Below are positions 1 to 8,959 of a stretch of DNA of 36,446 nucleotides, in pieces. The notes beneath the pieces are model-generated. The model saw only the letters and a list, made by a program, of their open reading frames with translations, made no database searches and was not told the DNA's origin. Source of the DNA: an uncultured Prevotella sp. (lineage in GTDB: Bacteria > Bacteroidota > Bacteroidia > Bacteroidales > Bacteroidaceae); the NCBI GenBank assembly GCA_900557255.1, contig USSA01000008.1:1-36446 (forward strand), written 5' to 3'. Position numbers and translations under genes: made by a program. Numbering within the stretch: the stretch's first letter is position 1; every line of letters starts with the position of its first letter.

Positions 1-66
1 TTTGTATTTATTAACACAAAAAGCTGCTCAAAAATTTGGCTATGTCTTAGGAATCGGGAAAACGAC

Positions 67-109
67 AAGGGTCTATATGCCACGATGAACAGGTGGCATA
101 TAGACCCTT
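67..109 (-). terminator. Hairpin terminator after the C69 dipeptidase gene
   Basis: A perfect 17-bp inverted repeat (67-83 pairing with 93-109) encloses a 9-base loop about 40 bases past the dipeptidase stop codon. On the minus strand it is followed by a T-rich run (GTCGTTTT). It fits a rho-independent terminator for the long minus-strand operon and, being symmetrical, could also stop transcription entering from the left. Bases 1-66 hold no recognisable gene. Confidence 0.7.
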
Positions 110-150
110 CTTACTTTCCGGTATCTTTGATTCTCAAGAATCAAAAAACC

Positions 151-1815
151 TTATTTTTTCTCCTCTGGAACCAGGAACATATCGCCACTCTGCTTGACAA
201 GCTGCTTGGCAAACTTCTCTGGATAACCAGGACGAACTGGAGTAGCACCCAAACCGTATGGAGTCTTCTTGAAGGTACCATTCTTATCGGTTGGCTTGAT
301 GATCATATCATTGTACTTCACCACCATGAACTCGAAAAGCTGGTTCCAGCGAGCCAACATCTGCTGAGCCTTCTCAACACTGTAGTCGTTGAGATACTTC
401 ACGGCAGCCTGTGGGTTCTGGGCATAAAGCTCCTGAGCCTTCTTCTCTACACCTGCCTGAGCAGCGAAATAGCTGTTGTCCAAGCTATCACGAACCTCCT
501 TCAAGGTTGGGAACATCAGACTGTAACGAGGATAAACCATGTTGCTGGTCATGTTGCAAACCCAGTAAGCGTTCTTCTTGCTGAAATGCAAGGCATCAAC
601 ACCAGGAGTATTATAGCACTCAGGACGCTCGGTCATAGAGCAATATACAGGAGTGAACGCAGCCATGTTGGCATCATCGTTGGCAAACCAGAACACGCCA
701 CCAATCTCTCTTGGCAACCATGAACGCATCTGGCTCACAAATACGAAACCACTCTGCTGAGTGCTGACAGGACGCTCGTTGAAATACTGCTTGCCATCCA
801 CCTTGTACATCAATGGTGTAGGACGATATGGCATCTCCCAGATACCACCGCCGATGTCAGAACCATCAGCTACAGAAAGAGGAGTACCCTCGTAATGGTC
901 GCGCATCACATTCTCTACATCCTGTACGCTCACCTTCTTGTTAGGAACCACCCAGAGAGGCATATCCTGCGCATCAGGATTCTTGCCGAGTGCCCAATCC
1001 AGATAAGGACTCATATCATAGAAGTGGTTCAGCATCGCCCAGGCACGTGCATCGCAGAAACGGCGACCCGAGAAATCAGGCTTCGCATACGCCATCTTCC
1101 AGGAGAAATCAGCATCCTTGCCCTGGAACCAGCCCTTGCTGCGGGCAAAAGAAACCACATCCTTGGCATACATCACATTCTTCTTGTCCTTCATGTTGAA
1201 CTTGCCGATGCGGCTCTGGTTGGCATGCGCACAGATGGCATCATCCGGAATGCGGAGTGCTACCCATACTGCACCCTTGGAACCGGCACCCTTACCCATC
1301 ATCTCCATGATCCAAGCCTCTTTAGGATCGCAGATGGTAAAGGTTTCGCCTTCTGAATTATAACCATAGGTATTGGCGAGGGTGGTCATCACCTTGATAG
1401 CCTCGCGTGCCGATTTACTGCGCTGGAGAGCTACATAGATGAGTGAACCGTAGTCCATGATACCGGTAGAATCCACCATCTCCTCACGACCGCCATAGGT
1501 AGTCTCGCCGATGGTAACCTGCCATTCATTGATATTGCCAATCACATTATAAGTCTCGGCAGCCTCCGGAATCTCACCATGATATTTATTGGTATCCCAA
1601 TCGAAAATCTTGCGCATCTCGCCCTTGGCGTGCTTAGCCGCAGGATAATGGCAGAGGTACTGGAACATACCGTAATCGTCGGCACTGTAAGAACACATCA
1701 CCGAACCATCTACTGATGCCTTCTTGCCCACGATGAAGTTGCTGCAGGCCTCAGCCTCTGAGACACTACCCAACATAGCCACAGCCATCAGGGCTGAAGC
1801 AAAAATCTTATTCAT
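151..1815 (-). CDS. Secreted C69-family dipeptidase (Ntn hydrolase)
   Basis: Predicted peptidase family C69 (PepD-like) dipeptidase, 554 aa. The N-terminus is a signal peptide (residues 1-23, ending SVSEAEA) followed directly by Cys24 in the context CSNFIVGKKAS. In this family the cysteine becomes the N-terminal nucleophile after processing, so signal cleavage would itself expose the active site, which fits an enzyme acting in the periplasm or outside. Length is normal for the family. It is the last gene of the minus-strand run, 23 bases after nadC, and a hairpin terminator follows. Likely role: trimming imported or host-derived dipeptides. Family assignment is firm; exact substrate is unknown. 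Confidence 0.87.
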   Translation of the reverse strand: MNKIFASALMAVAMLGSVSEAEACSNFIVGKKASVDGSVMCSYSADDYGMFQYLCHYPAAKHAKGEMRKIFDWDTNKYHGEIPEAAETYNVIGNINEWQVTIGETTYGGREEMVDSTGIMDYGSLIYVALQRSKSAREAIKVMTTLANTYGYNSEGETFTICDPKEAWIMEMMGKGAGSKGAVWVALRIPDDAICAHANQSRIGKFNMKDKKNVMYAKDVVSFARSKGWFQGKDADFSWKMAYAKPDFSGRRFCDARAWAMLNHFYDMSPYLDWALGKNPDAQDMPLWVVPNKKVSVQDVENVMRDHYEGTPLSVADGSDIGGGIWEMPYRPTPLMYKVDGKQYFNERPVSTQQSGFVFVSQMRSWLPREIGGVFWFANDDANMAAFTPVYCSMTERPECYNTPGVDALHFSKKNAYWVCNMTSNMVYPRYSLMFPTLKEVRDSLDNSYFAAQAGVEKKAQELYAQNPQAAVKYLNDYSVEKAQQMLARWNQLFEFMVVKYNDMIIKPTDKNGTFKKTPYGLGATPVRPGYPEKFAKQLVKQSGDMFLVPEEKK

Positions 1816-1838
1816 AATAATATATATCTTTATTTATA

Positions 1839-2690
1839 TTAATCGCAAGCCTTGAAACTCATATCCAAGCCCTTCACACTATGTGTCAAGGCACCAACAG
1901 AGATGAAATCAACCCCCTGCTCTGCATAATCGCGGATGGTATCGTAAGTGATACCGCCAGAAGACTCAGTCTCATACTTACCTGCGATGATGTCTACTGC
2001 CTTCTTAGTATCAGGCACAGAGAAGTTATCGAGCATGATACGATTTACACCACCATGCTTCAATACCTGGTCAAGTTCATCGAAACTGCGAACCTCGATT
2101 TCAATCTTCAGGTCGAGGCCCTTCTCCTTCAGATAAGCATGGCAACGGTCGATAGCATTGTCGATGCCACCGGCGAAATCGATATGGTTATCTTTCAAGA
2201 GAATCATATCAAAAAGACCAATGCGATGGTTCATACCACCACCAATCTTTACAGCCTGCTTCTCCAACATGCGAAGACCTGGAGTTGTCTTACGGGTATC
2301 AAGGATATGAGTCTTTGTACCCTCAAGACGCTTTACATACTTAGCAGTCATGGTAGCAATGCCACTCATACGCTGCATGATATTGAGCATCAAACGCTCT
2401 GTCTGGAGCAAAGAACGGGTCTTACCCTCTACAATCATTGCAATGTCACCCTTCTTAACATGGGTTCCATCCTGAAGCAACACTTCTACCTTCATGGTAG
2501 GATCGAAACGGGCAAATACCTTCTTTGCCATTTCAACACCTGCCAACACACCATCTTCCTTGATAAGCAAGTGGCTCTTACCCATGGCGTCTTCTGGGAT
2601 ACAACACAAAGTTGTGTGGTCGCCATCACCGATATCCTCAGCAAATGCCAAGTCTATCAACTTGTCTTCTAATTGATCTACGCTTAACAT
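1839..2690 (-). CDS. nadC: Nicotinate-nucleotide pyrophosphorylase (carboxylating)
   Basis: Quinolinate phosphoribosyltransferase, 283 aa, the usual length. It converts quinolinate and PRPP to nicotinate mononucleotide, CO2 and pyrophosphate in de novo NAD synthesis in the cytoplasm. Visible family motifs are ERLMLNIMQRMSGIAT (98-113), DTRKTTPG (131-138), His155-Arg156, LLKDNH (164-169), NRIMLDNFS and the C-terminal phosphate-binding ISVGALTHS. The start is an ATG in the family's normal position. It lies 17 bases downstream of a small conserved gene and 23 bases before the C69 dipeptidase, so co-transcription is likely. nadE, a later step of the same pathway, is in a separate operon at 12573-14567. 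nadA and nadB are not in the window. Confidence 0.95.
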   Translation of the reverse strand: MLSVDQLEDKLIDLAFAEDIGDGDHTTLCCIPEDAMGKSHLLIKEDGVLAGVEMAKKVFARFDPTMKVEVLLQDGTHVKKGDIAMIVEGKTRSLLQTERLMLNIMQRMSGIATMTAKYVKRLEGTKTHILDTRKTTPGLRMLEKQAVKIGGGMNHRIGLFDMILLKDNHIDFAGGIDNAIDRCHAYLKEKGLDLKIEIEVRSFDELDQVLKHGGVNRIMLDNFSVPDTKKAVDIIAGKYETESSGGITYDTIRDYAEQGVDFISVGALTHSVKGLDMSFKACD

Positions 2691-2707
2691 ATTATTAATG
2701 TTTATGT

Positions 2708-2932
2708 TTAATGTTTATTGATTACTTTTCCGTTCCACAGGGCACGGAGGATGCCTTCCTCATCGCGTTCCACCCGGATTTCGCCGCCTAACCATTCGGT
2801 CATCGGCAACTCCTCGCGAAACTCGAAGTAGTTCACCACCCTGCCTTCTTGTATTTCTACCACAGCCTGCTGCAATATCGAGCCATCCGGCAATATCACC
2901 TGATGGGCTCCGCATCTTCTCATTTCAGCCAT
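2708..2932 (-). CDS. Small conserved protein, resembles an amidohydrolase composite domain
   Basis: A 74-aa cytoplasmic protein without signal peptide or membrane segment. Its LPDGSILQQAVVEIQEGRVV pattern resembles the short beta-sandwich (composite) domain that flanks the barrel in metal-dependent amidohydrolases, but no catalytic barrel is present. It sits 16 bases after the DUF4296 lipoprotein gene and 17 before nadC, in the same direction, so it is very probably an expressed operon member. A second in-frame ATG three codons in is also possible. The function is not known; the domain resemblance is an inference from pattern only. Confidence 0.7.
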   Translation of the reverse strand: MAEMRRCGAHQVILPDGSILQQAVVEIQEGRVVNYFEFREELPMTEWLGGEIRVERDEEGILRALWNGKVINKH

Positions 2933-2948
2933 ATCTTAAACATCCAGA

Positions 2949-3908
2949 CTAATTACTACTCATCTGAATAGGTTTATCAGGCATGGGAACCGGTGCACTG
3001 GTCGGAGGCGCCAAAGCTCCATCCGGACGTGCTGGAACACTCGGACCTGGTATACGGGTCTTACGAGCAGTATCTACTTTTGCCGAATCAGAAGATGCTG
3101 CAGAAGAAGAAACCGGCGCCACCTTTTTAGGATGCATACGGATGAGACGAATCTTATTGACAAACATCAGTTTAAGAGTCGTCAAAGAACCGGCATCAGA
3201 ACTGAAGCCACCATCACTCAACATAAAGTACCCCTTTATACATTTGACCCCAAGGCTGTCATTATCAGCGAGTTCCACACTATAGTGCTGAGCACTCTGA
3301 ATATGAACTACAGTCTGTGCTACACTATCGTTCTTAAACTGTATAGCCAGTAAGGCAACACCATCGCGCATACCATCTTGGAAGATAAACTGCGACTCAA
3401 AATCAAGACGGAACCGGTCACCCTTATGGAAAGCAGTATCAGCTTCAATTTTAAAACTGCGACTGTTGAAGCCCTCATCAGGCGAGAATACCATCGAAGT
3501 AGCATCCTTCCAGATATTGGCAGTATCACCTACAGAAGTAAGATTGTCAAAATCACTATTTCCAGCACTATTTCCACCTAAAGCAACCGCCTCTTTATCC
3601 AATCTTTCAGCCAGATCCTTATACACATCATGCAACAACTCTGTATGGCGCATGTAATAAACCATCGAACTGTCGAAGTCTGCCGATGTGACATCATGTT
3701 TCTTCAGTACAGCCTCGCGATAAGCCAGGCTATTCTTCTCACTACCACTGTCTTCACTCTGAGCCATAGCAAGAGCGATGTGATAATCGAAGAGAATATC
3801 CGTCATCTTTCCTTTAGAGAGCACATCTCTTGGCAGCGAAGGCTTGCAAGAAGCGAAGGCTGCACAAAAGGTTACTATCCAACAGAGATAAAGAAAAGCT
3901 TTCTTCAT
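2949..3908 (-). CDS. DUF4296 domain lipoprotein
   Basis: A 319-aa predicted lipoprotein. The N-terminal hydrophobic stretch ends in FASC, with Cys21 as the probable lipidated residue. Residues about 25-50 (LPRDVLSKGKMTDILFDYHI) match DUF4296, a Bacteroidota domain of unknown function. The middle is rich in beta-type sequence and the last 60 residues are Pro/Ser/Ala-rich and probably disordered. It lies two bases downstream of the lspA stop, so the lipoprotein signal peptidase and a probable substrate are translated from the same message; this order is familiar in Bacteroidota. The cellular role is unknown. Confidence 0.82.
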   Translation of the reverse strand: MKKAFLYLCWIVTFCAAFASCKPSLPRDVLSKGKMTDILFDYHIALAMAQSEDSGSEKNSLAYREAVLKKHDVTSADFDSSMVYYMRHTELLHDVYKDLAERLDKEAVALGGNSAGNSDFDNLTSVGDTANIWKDATSMVFSPDEGFNSRSFKIEADTAFHKGDRFRLDFESQFIFQDGMRDGVALLAIQFKNDSVAQTVVHIQSAQHYSVELADNDSLGVKCIKGYFMLSDGGFSSDAGSLTTLKLMFVNKIRLIRMHPKKVAPVSSSAASSDSAKVDTARKTRIPGPSVPARPDGALAPPTSAPVPMPDKPIQMSSN

Positions 3909-3910
3909 GA

Positions 3911-4627
3911 TTACTTGTCCTCCTTATTTTCTTGAGATTGAGACTTTATCTTTTCTTCAGCAGTTTCAATGAAAGAAGAATCTTTAACCTCCTTCTTCTT
4001 ATCACCACCTCCGAGAGCTTCCAGTTCTTTTCTACAGAAAAGCAAGAGAGAAATGATGCCGACTGATACACAGGAATCTGCAAAATTGAATACAGGATCG
4101 AAGAATGTACCATGCTGTCCACCCCAGAAAGGGAACCATTCAGGCCATGTATAGGTGAAGAACGGAAAGCGGAACATATCAACCACCTTGCCCATAAGCA
4201 CGGGGGCATACCCCTCGCCGAAAGGCACAAGATAAGATACATAATAAGGTGAAGCACCGGTGAAGATAAGTCCGTAGAAGATGGAATCAATCATATTGCC
4301 GATTGCACCAGTCAGAACCAGCGCCACCAAAATGATGTATAACAAGCGATAGGTACCACGCTTAATGATGCGATGCAGATAAATGCTCAACGCACAGATG
4401 GCTACCAGGCGCAACAGACTTAGCCAGAACTTGCCGATAAACGACATACCCCAAGCCATTCCGCTGTTCTCAACAAATTCGATATAAAACCAATCAGTAA
4501 CACGAACAGACTCGCCAAGGCAAAAATGGGTCTTGATGTACACCTTGATAATCTGATCGATAACAAGAAGCACAACCACCATTGCCGTGACGAGCCATCC
4601 GTATTTAATTTTACTTGTTTTCTCCAT
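3911..4627 (-). CDS. lspA: Lipoprotein signal peptidase II
   Basis: Integral inner-membrane aspartyl protease, 238 aa, that removes signal peptides from prolipoproteins after diacylglyceryl transfer. Conserved features are VENSGMAWG (52-60), GNMIDS with catalytic Asp114, VVDMF with Asp150, and FNFADS with catalytic Asp184. Four hydrophobic helices are visible. Compared with the common 160-170 aa form, it has a longer segment between the two catalytic motifs, rich in aromatic residues (about 155-176), and a charged C-terminal tail of about 35 residues (Lys/Glu-rich). The gene lies 3 bases after the DksA-like gene and 2 bases before the DUF4296 lipoprotein gene, consistent with an operon. Confidence 0.95.
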   Translation of the reverse strand: MEKTSKIKYGWLVTAMVVVLLVIDQIIKVYIKTHFCLGESVRVTDWFYIEFVENSGMAWGMSFIGKFWLSLLRLVAICALSIYLHRIIKRGTYRLLYIILVALVLTGAIGNMIDSIFYGLIFTGASPYYVSYLVPFGEGYAPVLMGKVVDMFRFPFFTYTWPEWFPFWGGQHGTFFDPVFNFADSCVSVGIISLLLFCRKELEALGGGDKKKEVKDSSFIETAEEKIKSQSQENKEDK

Positions 4628-4630
4628 TTA

Positions 4631-5014
4631 TTATTTCTTTCTAGCCTCCTTAGAAGCTACACTCAAAGTGGCATGAGGTACAGCACGCAAACGCTCCTTA
4701 GGAATCAACTCACCTGTTTCGCGGTCAATACCATAGGTCTTGTTCTGGATACGAACCAAAGCTGCTTCCAATCCCTTAATGAACTTCTGCTGACGCTGAG
4801 CCATTTGGATGATTTCTTCCTTGCTTTGTGCTTCACTACCCTCTTCAAGAGCCTTGTAGGTTGGTGATGTATCTACCACATCATTACTGTCTGAGTGGTT
4901 CAGCTGAGCCATACAATCATGATAAGTCTGCTTTGCCACCTTCAATTTCTCATCAATGATAGCGCGGAACTCCTCGAGTTCCTGATCGCTATAACGTAGT
5001 TTTTCGTTAGCCAT
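4631..5014 (-). CDS. TraR/DksA-family regulator lacking zinc cysteines
   Basis: A 127-aa protein with the DksA/TraR plan: an N-terminal coiled-coil (about 10-90) followed by the C-terminal globular segment TYGIDRETGELIPKERLRAV (92-111). In classical DksA this segment carries a four-cysteine zinc site; here the first position is Asp96 and the only cysteine in the protein is Cys34, in the coiled-coil. A role as a secondary-channel RNA polymerase regulator is inferred from family; structural zinc binding is not supported. It is located between ileS and lspA. The 111-base gap from ileS leaves room for a separate promoter, but none was clear. Confidence 0.85.
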   Translation of the reverse strand: MANEKLRYSDQELEEFRAIIDEKLKVAKQTYHDCMAQLNHSDSNDVVDTSPTYKALEEGSEAQSKEEIIQMAQRQQKFIKGLEAALVRIQNKTYGIDRETGELIPKERLRAVPHATLSVASKEARKK

Positions 5015-5096
5015 AGATGTTATCTATTATGTTATTTGTTAATGTTTTTAGGAAATAAGGGCTAGAAAGTTAGAAGCAAGCAGTTTGGAAATGCTC

Positions 5097-5124
5097 CTAA
5101 CTTCTAACTCCTAACTCCTAACTA
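5097..5124. repeat. Four tandem heptamers (CTAACTN) next to the ileS stop
   Basis: Four consecutive 7-bp units, CTAACTT, CTAACTC, CTAACTC and CTAACTA, end one base before the ileS stop codon. The left unit also pairs with GTTAGAAG at 5069-5076 (partner CTTCTAAC, 5101-5108), giving an imperfect hairpin in the 3' untranslated region of ileS. It may act as a weak terminator or attenuator before the DksA-like gene, or be a simple repeat. The function is not established. Confidence 0.7.
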
Positions 5125-5125
5125 T

Positions 5126-8100
5126 TTAATTCTTCTCTACAAGAATGTTCAACTTAAAGTCATCAAACTCGGTCTCAACACCTGCGTTGTCGCCGATTTC
5201 GATGCTGTCTGCCAATACCTGACCCTTGATGTAGTCGGCGAATGCCTCGATGGCTGCGTCAGTCTCCTCATTAGGAGCCACAGTTACGTTGATGCGGTCG
5301 GTAATCTCCAGACCTGTCTCCTTGCGGAGGTTCTGGATACGGTTAATCAACTCACGAGCCATACCCTCCTTCTTCAATTCTGGGGTCAACTCTACCTCAA
5401 GCGCTACGGTCAGATTGCCCTCGTTAGATACGAGCCATCCTGGAATATCCTCTGAGATAATCTCCACGTCGGCTACCTCTACCACGGCTTCCTGTCCGTC
5501 GATATTCAATGTGATGTTGCCTGCCTTCTCGAAGGCTGCAATCTGGTCCTGATCGAGTGCTGACATCTGGGCAGCAACACCCTTCATCAGCTTGCCGAAC
5601 TTCTTACCCATCACTCTGAAGTTACACTTCACCTTCTTAACGAGAATGCCCTGACCCTCAATGAAGTTAACCTCCTTCACGTTCACTTCGTTCTTCAACA
5701 GTCCGGCTACTGCCTCGATGTGTGCCTTCTGTACATCATCTACGGCAGGAATCATAATCTGCTGCAGTGGCTGGCGAACCTTGATGTTCACCTTGCGGCG
5801 CAATGCCAATACCATAGAAGTAATCTTCTGGGCGATGGCCATACGCTCCTCCAGGTCGGCATCGATAGCAGCCTCATCAGCTACCGGGAACTTATCGAGA
5901 TGTACGCTCTCCAACTCGCCGCCCAAGTCGTGATACAACTCGTCTGCATAGAATGGAGCAAATGGTGCCAGCAGCTTAGCCACTGTCATCAGGCAGGTAT
6001 AGAGAGTCTGGTAAGCACTCAGCTTATCCTCGCTCATCTCCTTACCCCAGAAACGTTTACGGTTCAGACGAACGTACCAGTTAGAGAGGTCATCGTTGAC
6101 GAAAGCATCGATGAGACGGCCTGCGCGGGTTGGATCATAGCCAGCCAACTCTCTGTCAACGCCCTTGATGAGGGTATTAAGTGAAGAGAGAATCCAGCGG
6201 TCAATCTCTGGGCGCTTCTCAAATGGCACCTGAGCAGCCTCTGCATCGAAACCATCTACGTTAGCGTAGAGGGCGAAGAAGCTGTAGGTATTATATAAGG
6301 TACCGAAGAACTTGCGACGGGTCTCATCTACACCGTTAGGGTCGAACTTGAGGTTGTCCCAAGGCTCGCTGTTGGTCATCATATAGAAACGAACAGGATC
6401 GGCACCATACTTATCGATCATCTCGAATGGGTTGGTTACATTACCCACGTGCTTACTCATCTTGTTACCCTTGGCATCGAGAACGAGACCAGAAGAGATT
6501 ACGTTCTTGAAGGCTACGCTATCGAATACCATGGTAGCGATGGCGTGCAGGGTGAAGAACCATCCACGGGTCTGATCCACGCCCTCGTTGATGAAGTCGG
6601 CTGGATAGAACTTAGGAGGAATAGCATATCCCTCGTAGGTGCTGTGGATGAGTGCATCGCGGTCTGCCTCTGTGCCACGGGCCATCTCACCCTCGAATGG
6701 GTAGTGGAGCTGGGCGTAAGGCATTGAGCCTGAATCGAACCATACGTCAATCAGGTCGCTCTCACGATACATTGGCTTGCCCTCCTCGTTTACCAATACA
6801 ATCTTGTCAACGTATGGACGGTGGAGGTCAATCTTATCATAGTTCTCCTGACTGTAGTCGCCAGGAACGAAACCATTCTCCTTCAGTGGGTTGCTCTGCA
6901 TGATACCGGCAGCCACTGACTTCTCGATTTCAGCATAAAGTTCCTCCAGACTGCCAATACACTTCTCGCCACGGTTCTCATCACGCCAGATTGGCAATGG
7001 AGTACCCCAGAAGCGGGAACGTGAAAGGTTCCAGTCGTTCAGGTTCTCGAGCCAGTTGCCGAAACGGCCTGTACCAGTGCTCTCAGGCTGCCAGTTGATG
7101 GTCTTGTTGAGTTCTACCATACGCTCCTTGCGGGCTGTATCCTTGATAAACCAGCTATCCAATGGATAATAGAGGATAGGCTTGTCGGTACGCCAGCAGT
7201 GAGGATAGTTGTGCACGTGCTTCTCGCTCTTGAAAGCCTTGCCCTCCTGCTTCAACTCATAGCAGAGTACGATGTTCAGGTCTTCAGCCTTATCAGAAGC
7301 CTTCTTGTCCCAAACACCATCCACATTAAACTGTGGATCGTAGGCATTCTTCACGTAGTCGCCTGCGTGATGAGCGTATGCCTCCTTGTTGACACAAGCG
7401 TTCACGAAGTTGTCATCGAGGTCTTCGATGAGATAGAACTTACCCTGGAGGTCAACCATTGGGCGGGTCTCACCCTTCTTATTAATAAGGTAGAGAGCAG
7501 GGATATTGGCATCCTTAGCCACCTTGGCATCATCGGCACCGAATGTAGGAGCGATGTGAACGATACCAGTACCGTCATCGGTAGTAACGTAGTCGCCGAG
7601 GATGACACGGAAAGCCTCACTCTCCATCTCGACGAACTGATCGCGACCATCCTCAGAAGCGAATACCTTCTCAGGATGAGCTGCAGCATATTCTGTTACA
7701 AAAGCTGGAGCAAAGGCATCTACCTTCTCGCATGGCTTTACCCATGGCAGGAGCTGCTCGTAGTGCAAGCCTTCGAGGTCGGTACCCTTCATGTGGTCGA
7801 TAATGCGCCAAGGGCACTGCTTCTTCTCCTTGTCGAATGGCAGGAGATCGCCTTCCTTGCACTCCTGGTCTGCCTTCAGATATGAACCTACCAGAGCCTC
7901 AGCCATCACGAGTGTCATAGGCTCGCCATTGTAGAGGTTGTAGGTCTCGATGGCTACATAGTCAATCTTAGGACCCACACAGAGAGCCACGTTTGATGGC
8001 AGAGTCCAAGGTGTAGTGGTCCATGCGATGAAGTATGGCTTGCCCCACTTGGTCCACTCAGCCTTAGGATCCTTGATGAGGAACTGGGCTGTGGTGGTGA

Positions 8101-8737
8101 GGTCCTTAACATCGCGATAGCAGCCAGGCTGGTTCAACTCGTGAGAGCTCAAGCCTGTACCTGCACCTGGAGAGTATGGCTGGATGGTGTAACCCTTGTA
8201 GAGCAACCCCTTGTTGTAGAGCTGCTTGAGGAGCCACCAGAGAGTCTCAATATACTTGTTATCGTAGGTGATATAAGGATGATCGAGATCTACGAAGTAA
8301 CCCATCTTCTCGGTCAACTCGCGCCACTCAGCGGTGAACTTCATCACGTTCTCGCGGCACTTGTGGTTGTAATCCTCAGTAGAGATATACTTCTCTGAAG
8401 CCTTGTTGTCGATATCCTTCTTGGTGATGCCGAGTTCCTTCTCGACACCGAGTTCAACAGGGAGTCCGTGGGTATCCCATCCTGCCTTGCGGTGAACCTG
8501 GAAACCCTTCATGGTCTTGTATCTGTTGAATGTATCCTTGATACTACGTGCCAACACGTGGTGAATACCCGGGTGGCCATTAGCTGATGGAGGTCCCTCG
8601 AAGAAGATAAACTGAGGGCAGCCTTCACGCTCGTCGATAGACTTGTGGAAGATATCATTTTTCTCCCACGCTGCTAGTACGTCATTGTTTGTCTGAGTAA
8701 GATTCAGACCGTTGTGCTCGGCAAATTTCTTAGCCAT
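5126..8737 (-). CDS. ileS: Isoleucyl-tRNA synthetase, long IleRS2-like form
   Basis: Class I aminoacyl-tRNA synthetase, 1203 aa, which charges tRNA-Ile in the cytoplasm. It is much longer than the roughly 940-aa E. coli enzyme and resembles the eukaryote-like IleRS2 type. The HIGH region reads GPPSANGHPGIHH, so the signature aligned to HIGH is Gly57-Ile58-His59-His60 (GXHH). The KMSKS loop is KMSKH (759-763). The large editing domain lies between them and a helical anticodon-binding domain plus extended C-terminal region follows. A TTTG/TAACTTTG promoter lies just upstream. The DksA-like, lspA and DUF4296 genes follow in the same direction. The altered HIGH motif is discussed as a finding. 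Confidence 0.97.
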   Translation of the reverse strand: MAKKFAEHNGLNLTQTNNDVLAAWEKNDIFHKSIDEREGCPQFIFFEGPPSANGHPGIHHVLARSIKDTFNRYKTMKGFQVHRKAGWDTHGLPVELGVEKELGITKKDIDNKASEKYISTEDYNHKCRENVMKFTAEWRELTEKMGYFVDLDHPYITYDNKYIETLWWLLKQLYNKGLLYKGYTIQPYSPGAGTGLSSHELNQPGCYRDVKDLTTTAQFLIKDPKAEWTKWGKPYFIAWTTTPWTLPSNVALCVGPKIDYVAIETYNLYNGEPMTLVMAEALVGSYLKADQECKEGDLLPFDKEKKQCPWRIIDHMKGTDLEGLHYEQLLPWVKPCEKVDAFAPAFVTEYAAAHPEKVFASEDGRDQFVEMESEAFRVILGDYVTTDDGTGIVHIAPTFGADDAKVAKDANIPALYLINKKGETRPMVDLQGKFYLIEDLDDNFVNACVNKEAYAHHAGDYVKNAYDPQFNVDGVWDKKASDKAEDLNIVLCYELKQEGKAFKSEKHVHNYPHCWRTDKPILYYPLDSWFIKDTARKERMVELNKTINWQPESTGTGRFGNWLENLNDWNLSRSRFWGTPLPIWRDENRGEKCIGSLEELYAEIEKSVAAGIMQSNPLKENGFVPGDYSQENYDKIDLHRPYVDKIVLVNEEGKPMYRESDLIDVWFDSGSMPYAQLHYPFEGEMARGTEADRDALIHSTYEGYAIPPKFYPADFINEGVDQTRGWFFTLHAIATMVFDSVAFKNVISSGLVLDAKGNKMSKHVGNVTNPFEMIDKYGADPVRFYMMTNSEPWDNLKFDPNGVDETRRKFFGTLYNTYSFFALYANVDGFDAEAAQVPFEKRPEIDRWILSSLNTLIKGVDRELAGYDPTRAGRLIDAFVNDDLSNWYVRLNRKRFWGKEMSEDKLSAYQTLYTCLMTVAKLLAPFAPFYADELYHDLGGELESVHLDKFPVADEAAIDADLEERMAIAQKITSMVLALRRKVNIKVRQPLQQIMIPAVDDVQKAHIEAVAGLLKNEVNVKEVNFIEGQGILVKKVKCNFRVMGKKFGKLMKGVAAQMSALDQDQIAAFEKAGNITLNIDGQEAVVEVADVEIISEDIPGWLVSNEGNLTVALEVELTPELKKEGMARELINRIQNLRKETGLEITDRINVTVAPNEETDAAIEAFADYIKGQVLADSIEIGDNAGVETEFDDFKLNILVEKN

Positions 8738-8775
8738 ATTATCTTATATTTTTATATTGTTTTTACTTTTGGGCG

Positions 8776-8807
8776 CAAAGTTACAAAAAAAAAAGGTTTT
8801 ACCCAAA
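8776..8807 (-). promoter_or_regulatory. Bacteroidota-type promoter for ileS
   Basis: Minus-strand TAACTTTG (8783-8776) matches the -7 consensus TAnnTTTG. A TTTG at 8807-8804 is 20 bases further upstream, close to the usual 19-base spacing. The -7 box is about 40 bases from the ileS ATG. Confidence 0.65.
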
Positions 8808-8844
8808 ATCTTTAATATATTTTCTACTTATATATACAAAAAAG

Positions 8845-8890
8845 ACTCCTAAATGACTGAAAAATTGCTCTTTTCAAGTCATTTAGGAGT
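8845..8890 (-). terminator. Intrinsic terminator after the amylase gene
   Basis: A perfect 14-bp stem (8845-8858 with 8877-8890) lies about 70 bases past the amylase stop. On the minus strand it is followed by CTTTTTTG. It separates the amylase transcript from the ileS promoter. Confidence 0.85.
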
Positions 8891-8959
8891 ACTTAAACCT
8901 AAAATAAATGAAATATGATAAACTAAATGTTTCTAAAAGTAATGGCGGCTAACCATTGA

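Noticed and set aside
85..723. A 212-aa plus-strand open frame at the left edge
   Set aside because: It lies opposite the C69 dipeptidase gene and starts inside its terminator hairpin; its sequence has no family resemblance.
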